Notes: generated by a model not told the origin, from the letters alone. 43,250 bases of DNA from Fragilariopsis cylindrus CCMP1102 (GCA_900095095.1 FMBT01000585.1:1-43250); one strand, 5' to 3'. Numbered from the stretch's first letter, positions 30,561 through 41,022 are shown. Numbers and translations: made by a program.

Positions 30561-33500
30561 ATGCCACTATGCAGCCAAGAAACGACAGTAGAAAAAACGC
30601 CGTCGTCGATGACAACAAGTACACGTACACGTACACGTACACGTAGTCCAAAATACAAATGCAGTAGTATCCTTGTCATATCTGGAACCAATTCAGGTGT
30701 TGGAAAAACTACTGTTACTGTTGGACTTATGACAGCATTTGCTCAACAGGGGTATATAGTTCAACCATTTAAGGCTGGTCCTGATTTCCTAGATGGGATG
30801 CATCACGAGGCTGGTATTCGGGCAGGAGAAAAGGAGTTTAAACAGCGACAAAGTAGTAGTATTGAGAAAGAAGAAAAAGAAAGTAGTACTGCTAAAGATG
30901 TGGATTTCACGAATAACAACGGACGGCATCGAAATCATCGACGTTGTATCAACCTAGATGGATGGATGATGAGATCTCCTGATAACGTTCTCGCATCCTT
31001 CCATTACCATAGTCAAGGTGCAGATATTTGTATCATTGAAGGCGCAATGGGTCTACACGATTCAATAGATGGAATATCTGATGATGGTTCAGCTGCTCAA
31101 ATTGCTAAATGGTTGAATGCACCTGTCGTGCTGGTTGTAGACGCTGGTACGATGGCACGATCAGTTGCAGCAATGGCTTTGGGATACACCGTTCTTGATA
31201 AAGAAATGAGAATGGGAGCGGTAGTAGTGAATCGTGTAGGTGGTAGGGTTCACATCGACTGGATTAGAGATGCAATAGAACACGAGGGAACGAAAATCGG
31301 TGGATTATTGAAAGATGTGGGTACGGGAGAAGCAGTTTTATTTGCGGGTGCATTACCACAAGATGGAAGTGTGGCTGTTCCGGAACGACATTTGGGTTTG
31401 ACAATGCCAAACGAACAACAACAACAACAACAACAACAACAGGATCAGGATCAGGATCAGGATCAGGATGAGAACGAAATGCGATATTTACGTTTAGCAG
31501 CTCTTGTGGAAGAGAATCTAGATATGGATGTACTGTTCAAGATTGGCCAAACGTCGCGTCAAGTAGCACAAGTATCATCATTCTTGTCAACCTCTATTAT
31601 ACCGCCACCCATACTCCAACCGGAACCATCTAAAACCTGCTGTCGAATCGGTATAGCACAAGATGAAGCATTCTGTTTTTATTACAGAGATAATCTTCAT
31701 CTTCTCCGACTGGCAGGTGCCGAACTCGTTCCATTTAGTCCCCTCACATCATCACATCTCCCTCCCGCGTTGGATGCGTTGTACATTGGTGGTGGATATC
31801 CAGAACTACATGCACAAAAATTGCAAGAAAATGAAACGCTTCGCAAGGATATTCAAAGTTTTTCTCAAGCAGGAGGAGCAGTATTTGCTGAGTGCGGAGG
31901 ATTGATGTATTTATCAAATAAATTACTTCTGTCGAAAGCGGAAACATATAATATGTGTGGAGTAATACCAATTTCAACGAGAATGACACCCCATTGCAAA
32001 ATGTATTATGCAAGTATTGAATTCACATCCCAAAATCCACTATTTCCGTCCGGGGGGGCGCATTGTCGTGGTCAATTATTTCATTTTTCTGAAATCGTTG
32101 AAGAAGGGGCTGAGAATGAAATTTCATCTCCATTCATGGTAACACCACAACTTCCAGGTGCAAATCCAGAACCAGCTGGGATCGTCGTATACAACACATT
32201 CGCAAGTTACCTTCATCTTCATTTTGCATCGTTCGTGGATAAAGGTAAAAGTGATGCAAGTGGAAATTATAATGCTGGATCATTCAAGACAAAAACGCTG
32301 GCTGATCATTTTATACAAAAGGCAATCGCAACCTCTCCCCATCGAAAAGCTTATGCTGTATCCTTTGTATCCGCGGCAACGGAAATCGTGTATGCGTTGA
32401 GACAAGAGTCTGCGCTAGCAGGTGTTACTTCGATTTGTGATTACCCCACAGAAGCTAGATGTGCTCCACGGCGGATTGTATGTCGACCATCGATTGACGC
32501 ATCGTCCATGACGAGCGAAGAAGTAGAACATGCCATGGAGGAAATTCGGAAGCTGAAATTGGAGCATGGTAAGGAGGGTCCGCCCCGCCATTGGTTCGTG
32601 GATGGAAAAGCATTGCACGCAATGAATCCGCGAGTGGTGTTTGTACAAAATACTTGTGATGTATGTGATGCTTCTTCCGATGATGTCCTACATGCATTGA
32701 ATGAGCACGGGTTATCGGAAACAACTTCCGTCGTTCGTATTGCACCTACAACATTGAATGGCCTTTTTGATTCCATTAGGGATATTGCCAATGCTCTTGA
32801 TTGCCAGGATCGTGGAAATAATTTGATTCAATCCCTCCAAGATCGCCTAGGACGCGTAAAACATGAAATTGCACAACTAAAGGCACCAAGACCAAGAATT
32901 TTGTCTCTCGAGGGACTTGCGCCTCTATGTACTGGAGGGCACTGGCTGCCTGATTTGAAATATGAAAGTGGTTGCATTGATGCGCTTGGTGATATTGGTG
33001 GATGTCCTGCGAAAATACTAATGTGGGATGAGATAGTAGATGCAGATCCGGATATACTTGTGATTTCGCCGTGTTCGGCAACCCCTGAACGAACACTTAA
33101 CGAGCTGCACTTGTTGGCATCAAATCCCAATTTTTGGAAACTTCGCTGTGTGCAGAAAGGTTGTGTGTATATAATTGATCATGGTCTATTTTCTCGCCCA
33201 GGGCCTCGTCTAGTAGAAGGCATTGAAATGATGGCAACGCTATTTCGATGCATTCCTCCACCATCGCCGTCAATATTGAAGAAGTGGGATAAGCAAATAC
33301 TCAAATACGACTGCAGTACTAAATATGAATGTAACACCATTTCTCATTGTACAACTGAACTTGCCGCCCGATTTAGTCCATGCCTTCTTGGGCGTCAGAA
33401 GAACGATGATGAATGCTCTACAGCTGAGAAATCTAGTCAAATAGTACGAAAGAATGGATTGCGCTTTTGTAACGTTACAAGATGTACTATTCCAAACTTT

Positions 33501-34991
33501 CAGCTTCCCGACAACCGTTCAGCTCATTGCCTTATTCCTATACAAAGAAAAATGCAAAATGATGTGTCACTGTTGCTTATTGGGGGTGAGAACAAACAAG
33601 CTCAGCGCCTAAATGATACATGGGAGCTTCATCCCCCTTCAAAAGGATGGAATTCTACTTCTGAATGCAATGATATAGATCTATCCCCTCGAACGCTTGG
33701 TACCACATCAACATGGGAGTATCTTCGATGTGGCAAGATAGCTGGCGAAGATGTACCCACACGTAGGTCGAACCACGCTGCTGTAGCATGCGGCGATCAT
33801 GTTCTGGTATTTGGGGGTTGGGGAGTGAACAATCTAACTCCGCTTACTCATTGTGAGCTACTACACATAGAATCCTTATGTTGGACTCACTGCTCGACAC
33901 GTGGATCATTTGAACCAGGTCCAAGAGGTAATCCAACCCTTGTTTACTCCGACGAGAAAAACTGCGCCTTTCTGTTTGGTGGCTGGAATGGCAAACATGC
34001 TCTGAATGATGTATGGCGTCTGGACATGAACAAGTGGCAGTGGCAAGAGTTGGTTCAAGATTCTTCCATCATTGATGGAAAGAGCGTGGAACGAAGCTGG
34101 CCAACTCCCCGAACTGACCATACATCTGTCCTATGGGAACGAGACGAGAATAATGAGAGTATGCTAGTCTTCGGCGGTAATATCGAAGGACAAGGTGCCT
34201 GTTCAGAATTATGGGAACTTGTGATCTCGACCACTGCCTGGAATGACACTCGCCTGAATGGTGAAAACAAAAAAGCATATCATTGGGGCATAATCAAAGT
34301 TTCTGGACCAAAACCACCAGCAAGAACTTCTCATACAGCCGCTATTGTTGGAAGACTGGATCACGCAAGAATGGTGATTGTAGGAGGTACTTCTTCGGCA
34401 TTAGGTGCCGGTCGTGGATCTATGCTTTGTGATGCATGGATATTAGATCTTGGACAAAAAGATGGTACGTCAACTTGGTTGCAACTAGATTGGAGTGGCA
34501 TTGCCGTAGATCGTTGTAGACATTCGATGGCTGTTGTAGATGCTGAAATAATCGTAATGTATGGCGGTTACGACGGCGAGGTTACGCTCGATGGGCGTAT
34601 TGGGGTATGGCAAGGAAATGTGCCACCTCTGGGAGAAAAGCAAGGCTCAGTACTTACAGAAGAATTCGCCAAAAGTAAAAAACCTGAGAAAGCACAAGAT
34701 AGATGGACAGCAGAAATTCCGGTCAGGGTCCAAGATTTGTCACCTGAAACGCTCGCAAAGGCCAAACGTAGTAGGTTACCTGGTGCAATTTACAAAGCAC
34801 TTCATCGCCATGCGGTTTCTTTTAATCGTGACACATACATTGATCCTGATAGCGGATATTCTGTCTTCTCTCAAGTTTATTTGAAGAGAAAACCATGCTG
34901 TGGGAACGGTTGCAGGCATTGTCCTCACGGTCACGTCAATGTTCCTGGAAATAAGAAGTACGAGGACACGAATTCAGAGTTAGACTGGTGA
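30561..34991 (+). CDS. cbiA: CbiA-type corrinoid amidase / BtuF-like / Kelch / DUF5522 fusion
   Basis: 1476 residues in one exon. Residues 36-590 match cobyrinic acid a,c-diamide synthase: P-loop GTNSGVGKTT (42-51), FKAGPDFLDGMHHEAG (70-85), INLDGWMM, IEGAMGLHDS and GGYPELHAQKL. The glutaminase half has the Cys445 nucleophile in AECGGLMYLS and the His pair in SYLHLHF (549-555). A Gln/Asp repeat (286-303) separates the halves. Residues 598-900 resemble BtuF-type corrinoid-binding proteins (VSFVSAATEIVYAL, DYPTEA, VFVQNTCDVCDASSDDVLHA). Six Kelch blades carry Gly-Gly at 1008, 1085, 1140, 1205, 1275 and 1335. Residues 1408-1456 (YIDPDSGYSVF, CCGNGCRHCP) match DUF5522. The enzyme would use Gln and ATP to amidate corrin side chains a and c. 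No signal peptide is seen, so it is probably cytosolic. Diatoms take up B12, so a salvage or non-corrin role is possible. Confidence 0.9.
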   Translation: MPLCSQETTVEKTPSSMTTSTRTRTRTRSPKYKCSSILVISGTNSGVGKTTVTVGLMTAFAQQGYIVQPFKAGPDFLDGMHHEAGIRAGEKEFKQRQSSSIEKEEKESSTAKDVDFTNNNGRHRNHRRCINLDGWMMRSPDNVLASFHYHSQGADICIIEGAMGLHDSIDGISDDGSAAQIAKWLNAPVVLVVDAGTMARSVAAMALGYTVLDKEMRMGAVVVNRVGGRVHIDWIRDAIEHEGTKIGGLLKDVGTGEAVLFAGALPQDGSVAVPERHLGLTMPNEQQQQQQQQQDQDQDQDQDENEMRYLRLAALVEENLDMDVLFKIGQTSRQVAQVSSFLSTSIIPPPILQPEPSKTCCRIGIAQDEAFCFYYRDNLHLLRLAGAELVPFSPLTSSHLPPALDALYIGGGYPELHAQKLQENETLRKDIQSFSQAGGAVFAECGGLMYLSNKLLLSKAETYNMCGVIPISTRMTPHCKMYYASIEFTSQNPLFPSGGAHCRGQLFHFSEIVEEGAENEISSPFMVTPQLPGANPEPAGIVVYNTFASYLHLHFASFVDKGKSDASGNYNAGSFKTKTLADHFIQKAIATSPHRKAYAVSFVSAATEIVYALRQESALAGVTSICDYPTEARCAPRRIVCRPSIDASSMTSEEVEHAMEEIRKLKLEHGKEGPPRHWFVDGKALHAMNPRVVFVQNTCDVCDASSDDVLHALNEHGLSETTSVVRIAPTTLNGLFDSIRDIANALDCQDRGNNLIQSLQDRLGRVKHEIAQLKAPRPRILSLEGLAPLCTGGHWLPDLKYESGCIDALGDIGGCPAKILMWDEIVDADPDILVISPCSATPERTLNELHLLASNPNFWKLRCVQKGCVYIIDHGLFSRPGPRLVEGIEMMATLFRCIPPPSPSILKKWDKQILKYDCSTKYECNTISHCTTELAARFSPCLLGRQKNDDECSTAEKSSQIVRKNGLRFCNVTRCTIPNFQLPDNRSAHCLIPIQRKMQNDVSLLLIGGENKQAQRLNDTWELHPPSKGWNSTSECNDIDLSPRTLGTTSTWEYLRCGKIAGEDVPTRRSNHAAVACGDHVLVFGGWGVNNLTPLTHCELLHIESLCWTHCSTRGSFEPGPRGNPTLVYSDEKNCAFLFGGWNGKHALNDVWRLDMNKWQWQELVQDSSIIDGKSVERSWPTPRTDHTSVLWERDENNESMLVFGGNIEGQGACSELWELVISTTAWNDTRLNGENKKAYHWGIIKVSGPKPPARTSHTAAIVGRLDHARMVIVGGTSSALGAGRGSMLCDAWILDLGQKDGTSTWLQLDWSGIAVDRCRHSMAVVDAEIIVMYGGYDGEVTLDGRIGVWQGNVPPLGEKQGSVLTEEFAKSKKPEKAQDRWTAEIPVRVQDLSPETLAKAKRSRLPGAIYKALHRHAVSFNRDTYIDPDSGYSVFSQVYLKRKPCCGNGCRHCPHGHVNVPGNKKYEDTNSELDW

Positions 34992-35173
34992 CGGCACACA
35001 TTGATGCCGTCCTCCACAGGGCCACAGGAGAGAATGAATTCTGAAGGTTGTTGTTTTTAAGGAATTATTATATTTTTAAAGGAATTATTAATCTAGAGAA
35101 CTATTTGATAGCTATGATTATACTACTAATTACTATTTTTTTAATTTAGAGCTGTATTTTAGTATTATTTCTT

Positions 35174-37534
35174 TTACCATTCTGTTTCACGATAATCTTT
35201 CAGGAATTTACCATAAATTTTAGTATCGGTCATGATAGGATCTAGTATTCGTGATGCCGCATCAATTTCATCGATGGGTGTTTGAAAGTTATTTACTTCC
35301 GCAGTCCGTGAGGCAATTTCTAATGGATTTTCATCATTAATCCAACCCGTATCAATGGAATTCATGTAGATGTGGTGTGACTTCGCTAAATCTTCCGCCA
35401 CCGTTCTGGTCATCATATTCAATGCTGATTTTGCCATATTCGTATGTGGATGATTACTCATTTTATATCGATAGAATTTACCCTCCATTGCTGATACATT
35501 CACCACATATCGATTACGAATATCGTCGTCATCACCAGCTCCATCGCCATTGCTTTCTTTTTTCTCAATACCGTCACGTTTCATTAATAATGGTTGTAAT
35601 TTTGAATTTAATACGAAGGGTGCTATAGCATTAATAAACATACATTCCATTACTTCTGGTGTTGATATTTGATCCATTTTCAATAACCAACTATTTGTTG
35701 TACGCAAGTCTAATTGTTGATTATTAATATCACTTAATCCCTTTGGTAATACATCATCCGATATACCAACATCCTCTGGGCATAATATCAGTTGTGAGGA
35801 TGCAGCAGAATGACTCATACCTGTTGTTTCAAATGGTGTCTCAATTGCACCGGTAGTAGTAGTTGTCATAGCCGCTGTTGTAGTGGCGGTAGTTGCTACT
35901 ACTGCTGTCGGCGTCGAAGCTACCATGGATGGGGCCTTACTACCGTTGTCGTTGTCAACATCGTCGTCGTCCACAGTCATTGCGATTGTTTCGTTTTCGT
36001 TTTCGTTGTTGTTGTCCGTCGTGAAGGAAGTAGTTGTATCCATTTCTAATCGTCCAATGCTACCTTGATTAGAAGAATCACTATTATTTGAATGATGTAA
36101 TTTTCTACGTAAAATCTCATATTCCCGGCAACCTTTCAGTAACGATTTATGGGTATCATCCGATTGAGACCATAGTTGTTGTTCTTGTTCAATTTGTGGT
36201 ATATAGTAGGCAGTGGGACGTCGAATTGTTTGACAGGCATTATTAATTAATATATCTAAACCACTGGTGGCTAGTTTCTGATGTAAATAACGACAAAATA
36301 ATTCGATACCCGTCACATCTCGTAAGTCTAATCCATATATATCTAACTGATCTTTCCATTGATGAAAATCCTGTTCCTGACGATAGGCATGCACTGCACT
36401 ATTCGGAAAGCGTGTAGTGGCAATGACAGAACACCCGGCACGTAATAATTTCAAACAGGTTTGGTAACCAATTTTCACACGGGATCCGGTCACAATCGCC
36501 GTATATCCTATCAACGATCGACTATCATGTCGTTTCTGAAAATTAAGATGAGCACACTCCGGACATAATTGATCATAAAATTGATGCAATTCTCGAAAGC
36601 GTGTCTTACAGACATAACACGATCGAAGTTTTGGTAATTCTGTTGTGGATGTTGTTGTTTCCTCCTCCTTACTGTTCTTGTTATTGTTAGTGTCTCCTTC
36701 TTCTGCTTCGTTCCCTACTGTCGTAACTTCGATAGAAGTCGTCGAAGCACTTGCAGTTGGATTGGATGGAGCACCATTTTCAATTGCTGCTGCCATAATC
36801 GTCGGTGACATCATCTTTTCAACAGCAGCAGTAGTATCCACAGGACCATCGGGGATCATCATTTTCATTTTTGCCATTTTCCTTTCTTCTTCATGTTGTC
36901 CTTCCCTTAATTTGGAATTTAATTTCTCAATCCGTCCTTTTCTTAATTGTGTGGTGGCAAGATGTTTTCGTTGCATAGTCGATTCTGCTAATTTTCTTCT
37001 TTTGATTGAGGATTGATTTAATTTATTTTGTTGAAAATCCTGTTTGGAGGAATGTCCATCCCACATCTGTTGTTGACATACTTTTTGATGACATTGCATT
37101 AATGATGTACGAAAGGGACGCATTATTTTTGATTTACGAAATATAGTTAACAATTCTAATAAATCCACCATGTTGTTGCTGCCGTTATTATTCTCATCAT
37201 CGCCATCGCCATCGCCATCGTCGTCGTCGTCGTCGTCGTTAGTAGCAGAATTTTCTTCTTCTTCTGTACCTTTCTTTCTTTTATTGCTCTTATTATTATT
37301 ATTATTTTCAGAAGATTTAGACTTGGAGGATGATAAATTCGATACGGTATTTAATACTTTAATTGTCGTTTGGATATCATCCATCGAAATACAGTTCGTT
37401 TTGAAATATTTTATCAATTTTTCCGATTCTAATGACAGAGCGGCGTTAGCGCAGTCATTATTAGAGTTGCTGTTGCTGTCGACTGCAATGGTGGCGGTAC
37501 CGGTGCCAGTCACCTCAGTATTAACATCTGTCAT
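35174..37534 (-). CDS. SDR-fold protein with N-terminal four-Cys zinc module
   Basis: About 786 residues from the ATG at 37534; in-frame codons upstream (another ATG at 37672) read into a low-complexity stretch and are less likely. The first 300 residues are low-complexity and partly basic (KSNKRKKG; KRRKLAES). A four-Cys module follows, C306-x2-C309 and C324-x2-C327 (CYVCKTR and LCPECAHLN). From about 344 a short-chain dehydrogenase fold begins: YTAIVTGSRVKIGYQTCLKL, then LDILINNACQTIRRPTAYYI. After a long acidic/Thr insert comes NVSAMEG, then HPHTNMAKSALNMMTRTVAE and SIDTGWINDENP. The SDR Ser is present, but the YxxxK Tyr is replaced by Thr (TNMAK). I recall this HPHTNMAK/TGWINDENP block as conserved in a eukaryotic subfamily. 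Substrate unknown. Convergent with the CbiA fusion (182 bp apart). Confidence 0.85.
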   Translation of the reverse strand: MTDVNTEVTGTGTATIAVDSNSNSNNDCANAALSLESEKLIKYFKTNCISMDDIQTTIKVLNTVSNLSSSKSKSSENNNNNKSNKRKKGTEEEENSATNDDDDDDDGDGDGDDENNNGSNNMVDLLELLTIFRKSKIMRPFRTSLMQCHQKVCQQQMWDGHSSKQDFQQNKLNQSSIKRRKLAESTMQRKHLATTQLRKGRIEKLNSKLREGQHEEERKMAKMKMMIPDGPVDTTAAVEKMMSPTIMAAAIENGAPSNPTASASTTSIEVTTVGNEAEEGDTNNNKNSKEEETTTSTTELPKLRSCYVCKTRFRELHQFYDQLCPECAHLNFQKRHDSRSLIGYTAIVTGSRVKIGYQTCLKLLRAGCSVIATTRFPNSAVHAYRQEQDFHQWKDQLDIYGLDLRDVTGIELFCRYLHQKLATSGLDILINNACQTIRRPTAYYIPQIEQEQQLWSQSDDTHKSLLKGCREYEILRRKLHHSNNSDSSNQGSIGRLEMDTTTSFTTDNNNENENETIAMTVDDDDVDNDNGSKAPSMVASTPTAVVATTATTTAAMTTTTTGAIETPFETTGMSHSAASSQLILCPEDVGISDDVLPKGLSDINNQQLDLRTTNSWLLKMDQISTPEVMECMFINAIAPFVLNSKLQPLLMKRDGIEKKESNGDGAGDDDDIRNRYVVNVSAMEGKFYRYKMSNHPHTNMAKSALNMMTRTVAEDLAKSHHIYMNSIDTGWINDENPLEIASRTAEVNNFQTPIDEIDAASRILDPIMTDTKIYGKFLKDYRETEW

Positions 37535-38178
37535 GATGATGATGATGATGAGATTGTATCTCTCTCTCTCTCTCTCTGCCTCTCTGAACAGAGGTAGATA
37601 TTGTGATGGCGGAAAATAACAATCAATGAAAGAGTTAGTATTGTTCTCTATTTCATTTTTATTTGTGGTCATGAAAAAGCCACGAAGGCCAGACGAGCCA
37701 ACGCACGACTGGGATCTCAAGAAAAAGTGAATAATCAGAATTACACTGAGATCTTTGAGGAGCTATTCATCCATAGCCTATGTTTCATAATGTACTGTAC
37801 ATTATAATCCCTCCTATCCTAGCTAGGTCTTTGACTTGCTAACTTATGTGTTATTGGGATTATAATATAAATCCTATTGTATGGGTCCATCAGAACTAGT
37901 GTTGTGGGGTTTTCCCCTCATGTGTCAGTATCAATTATCAAAGGCAATACTGGGTCTGTCTAACTAATTTAGGATGCTCCTCAATGCTAACTACTCTAGT
38001 AATAAAAGCAATACACAAACAGCTTGATAAGATTAGCAAATTAATAAAAATTAGCAAATTCTAAAATTATTATGAGATATTACGATTTTCTTTCTAGGCT
38101 ACATCAAACTATTGGACCCTTGCACCATGCAATTGCAGGATGTGTGAGTTTTTTTTTTTTTTAATGTTGCTGCATATA
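37535..38178. other. Intergenic region upstream of the SDR gene
   Basis: Contains the (TC)n tract at 37559-37577 near the SDR start and a GGGGTTTTCCCC palindrome near 37906-37917. AT-rich otherwise, and no gene seen. The last bases are the 3' flank of the protease-inhibitor gene. Confidence 0.6.
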
Positions 38179-38601
38179 CTATCCAACTCGAGGGATTTTA
38201 ACTACGAAACGACCACCAAGATCATCATCATCGTCGACATCGCTATCATTAGAATCCACAAAAATAGGGACACGATTGGGAAGAATTTCCATCGTAACAG
38301 GTGATCCATCTTCGATGATATAGATTTTTAATCCAGGATGTAAGACTAGTAACTTCTTTTTAACTTCATTTCCAGTCCATCCTTTCTTGGGACCGTATTC
38401 TGGAAATATGGTACCGGGTTTAGGTAAAGGGGGTACCGCTTTACACGTCATTGTTACACCACAATTACCATCTTTATTGCATTTACTATCACAATAACCA
38501 CCATCACAAACAAAAACACCAACAACACCACCAATCGTGATTACCTTTTCATCGTCCGCAGTTCCATTTCTTCTGTCTTTTTTTCTTTGCCGTGAGCACA
38601 A
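38179..38601 (-). CDS. Potato inhibitor I-like serine protease inhibitor (5' end unresolved)
   Basis: The last 70 residues of this open frame match the potato inhibitor type I / CI-2 / eglin c family. They read GWTGNEVKKKLLVLHPGLKI (helix, then strand), DGSPVTMEILPNRVPIFVDS (reactive-site loop with P1 Met and P1' Glu, and the supporting Arg of NRV) and VVKIPRVG (C-terminal strand). The loop is close to that of barley CI-2. An acidic insert of about 10 residues (DVDDDDDLGG) precedes the last strand. Upstream of the fold is a Cys-rich segment (CDGGYCDSKCNKDGNC). The frame opens only at a TTG at 38601. In-frame ATGs occur at 38451, giving 90 residues, so either that is the start or a short upstream exon is missing. 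Spacing to the GT32 gene is about 150 bp. Expected role: inhibition of subtilisin/chymotrypsin-like proteases. Confidence 0.75.
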   Translation of the reverse strand: MCSRQRKKDRRNGTADDEKVITIGGVVGVFVCDGGYCDSKCNKDGNCGVTMTCKAVPPLPKPGTIFPEYGPKKGWTGNEVKKKLLVLHPGLKIYIIEDGSPVTMEILPNRVPIFVDSNDSDVDDDDDLGGRFVVKIPRVG

Positions 38602-38752
38602 ATTGGTGGGAAGATATGAAGATATGATTTACTAGTACCGTACGAAGATAAAGAAAGTGACGACACGATTCTGTTCATTGAGTGTTTTTTTTTTCCCCTT
38701 CCTCGTGTGAGGAAAAATGGTAGAATGAACTTTTTGTCTTATTTTAACTCAT

Positions 38753-40605
38753 TCACACCCGTTCCCACCACTTCATAGAATCAATAATATCGATGATATT
38801 ATTGTTAGATTTATTGTTGTTATTCGTATTATCTTTATTATTCTTTTCTTCAATACACATACGACTACCAGGTATTCGTGATAAAATAGGAATTTGTAAT
38901 CCAATTTGCTTTTGTTTTTGTATTTGTTTATTATCATTATCATCTTGTTTCCCTTTCCCTTTTGTTGTTGTTGTTAAATTCAATTCAACATTATTCGGAT
39001 TATTTGCTATACCAGCAACTAGAAAGTGACATGCTCTACGTTTCCCCCATGCTGGTGCAGGTGGCAACAAATTTGCAAATAAATCTTTATCATATAGTAT
39101 TTCTTGATATAATTCTGTTACTGGTCGTTTCTGTTGTTCTTGTTGTTGTTGTTGTTGGCGTTGATCTTGTTGCGGTTTATCAATACTATTATTATTATTC
39201 TCGTTGTAGTATTCATTGTTATCGCTACTTGTAGTATCACGAATTTGATCCCATGCACGTTTTAATAGAATAACACCTAATGGACCTTTTTTAACACGAT
39301 CTGTTCCATTATAATGTAATTCAAATAATTCTAAATATCTACGTAGTACAGGATTGGAGGGTGTGGATCCAACAATTGCTTGGAAGAAATGATTTAACCA
39401 ATTTGATTGTAGATGTACTTTTGCGGTAACAAATTCAGTTTCATAATTTAAATCTTTCCATAAATCATGTCGGACACCAACATCAACATCTAAATAAAAT
39501 CCACCATATTCGTATAATGCAGAACCACGACATATGTCAGCCTTATACATACCTTCTGTTTCATTTATAAAATATGATACTAAACCAGAATGTCCGATAC
39601 GTTTTAGTGATTCGATACATTCTTTATCAGTAAAGAAATATACATTCTCAATTCCACCTAATCCACCATGCGACGACGATGATGATGATGATGATGCTGA
39701 TGATGATCGATTATGAACATCAATTGAATGTTGTACATTAATAGCTAAAGCTAATTCTTCTATCTCATTTTTATCTAATAATGACTTGTTGTTACTGTTA
39801 TTGTTATTGTTATTGTCGACATTATTATTTATTGTTGGTAGTAGTGGTGGTAATATATCCAATAATTTTTTATAATGAGTAAAAATTAAATTCCTTGGAA
39901 TCTTATGTTGTTGTAAGTTGCGTTTACTTGTGCGGCGGTGTGGTGACACATCAGCAGTAGCAGCATCGTCTTCGTCTTCACCCTCCTTTCCTTCTTCATC
40001 ATTCTCGTCAAGGTCTTCTTCTTCTTCCTCTTCCTCTTCTTCATCCTCCACTCCTTCTTCTTCTTCTTCATCATCATCATCTTCTTCTTCTTCATCGTCA
40101 CCTTCTTTTGTCTCAGCATCATCGTCGCCGCCCTCATCCGTTCCATCATCTTCATCTTCTATACCATCATCTGTTAGATATGCCGGTCGAAGATGAAGTT
40201 TACTTTGTTGTTGTTGATTTCGTTGACTCCGTTGCCATTATTTTCGTTTCTGTTGTTGTTGATGCTGTTGTTGTTTGGATGAAGTTGTTGTAAATTGTTG
40301 TTGTTGTTGTCATCGTCACTATTAAGAAAGAATCCCGACGAATACAATACAAGAACAATAGAACAAAAGATTAAGTAATGAAACCATTTAAGATAACTTC
40401 TATCGTCCTTCTTGAATGGATTATTGATCATTGTTATCGTTGGTAGTAGTGATGATGATGATGGTGATGTTATCTTCTTTTTCCTATTTGTTGCTGTTGT
40501 TGTAGTAGTAGTGGTAGTACTAGTACTAGCAGTAGGAGTAGCAGTAGTCGTCTTACCCTTGTTCGTTTTATTATTAGTAGTATTACGGATTATTACTTGA
40601 CCCAT
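38753..40605 (-). CDS. GT32-type glycosyltransferase, type II membrane protein
   Basis: Two frames make up this gene. Exon 1 (40605-40204) encodes a Thr/Ser/Lys-rich cytosolic stretch and one membrane anchor (WFHYLIFCSIVLVLYSSGFF), then Asn/Gln runs. Exon 2 (40111-38753) encodes a Glu/Asp-rich stem and the catalytic domain. A tentative 92-bp intron at 40112-40203 (GTAAAC donor, GAG acceptor, both phase 0, a CTAAC inside) joins them into about 586 residues; other acceptors in the GAA repeats are possible. The catalytic part has IPRNLIFTHYKK, ENVYFFTDKECIESLKRI, ADICRGSALYEYGGFYLDVD (the DxD metal/nucleotide-sugar site in the usual GT32/OCH1 setting) and GPLGVILLKRAWDQI. Golgi glycan synthesis is expected. 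Donor and acceptor unknown. Confidence 0.8.
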
Positions 40606-41022
40606 ATTATAATATTATTGAAACTGGACCGGGTGTTAATGGTTATATACGACTTGTAAGTATGTCCGCCAATTTAAATGCAATGCAATAATCGCCATTC
40701 GCCATGGTCACTTAACAATTTTTTTGTTTTTGAATATTTTTATATTTATTCTTAAATTTTTATTTTACCGTAACAATCAACTCGTTAACTTAATATGAAT
40801 ACAGTATAAAGCATATGTTTAATACTAATGAATCATAGATACAAGAATGTACACTCCTGTAGTAAGTTACTTCGTAGAAGAAACAATCGGATCTCGAAAG
40901 AATCTGAGTCGTCATAAAAAACACAAATACCGGTACCGCATAGTGTACCAGCATGGCGAATATTATTGATCACTTCTCCGCAAAGTCTCCTGGGCCTTAT
41001 TATACCGGTTCAAAGTGGTATC
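40606..41022. other. Intergenic region before the retroelement
   Basis: 417 bp of AT-rich spacer upstream of the GT32 start, ending at the first base of the inferred LTR. No gene seen. Confidence 0.6.

Noticed and set aside
36645-37619. Leu/Val/Ser-rich plus-strand frames opposite the SDR gene
   Set aside because: Antisense shadows of low-complexity coding sequence.
39918-40196. Ser-rich open frame opposite the GT32 gene
   Set aside because: It is the complement of the GAA/GAT repeats that encode the Glu/Asp stem; no independent coding signal.
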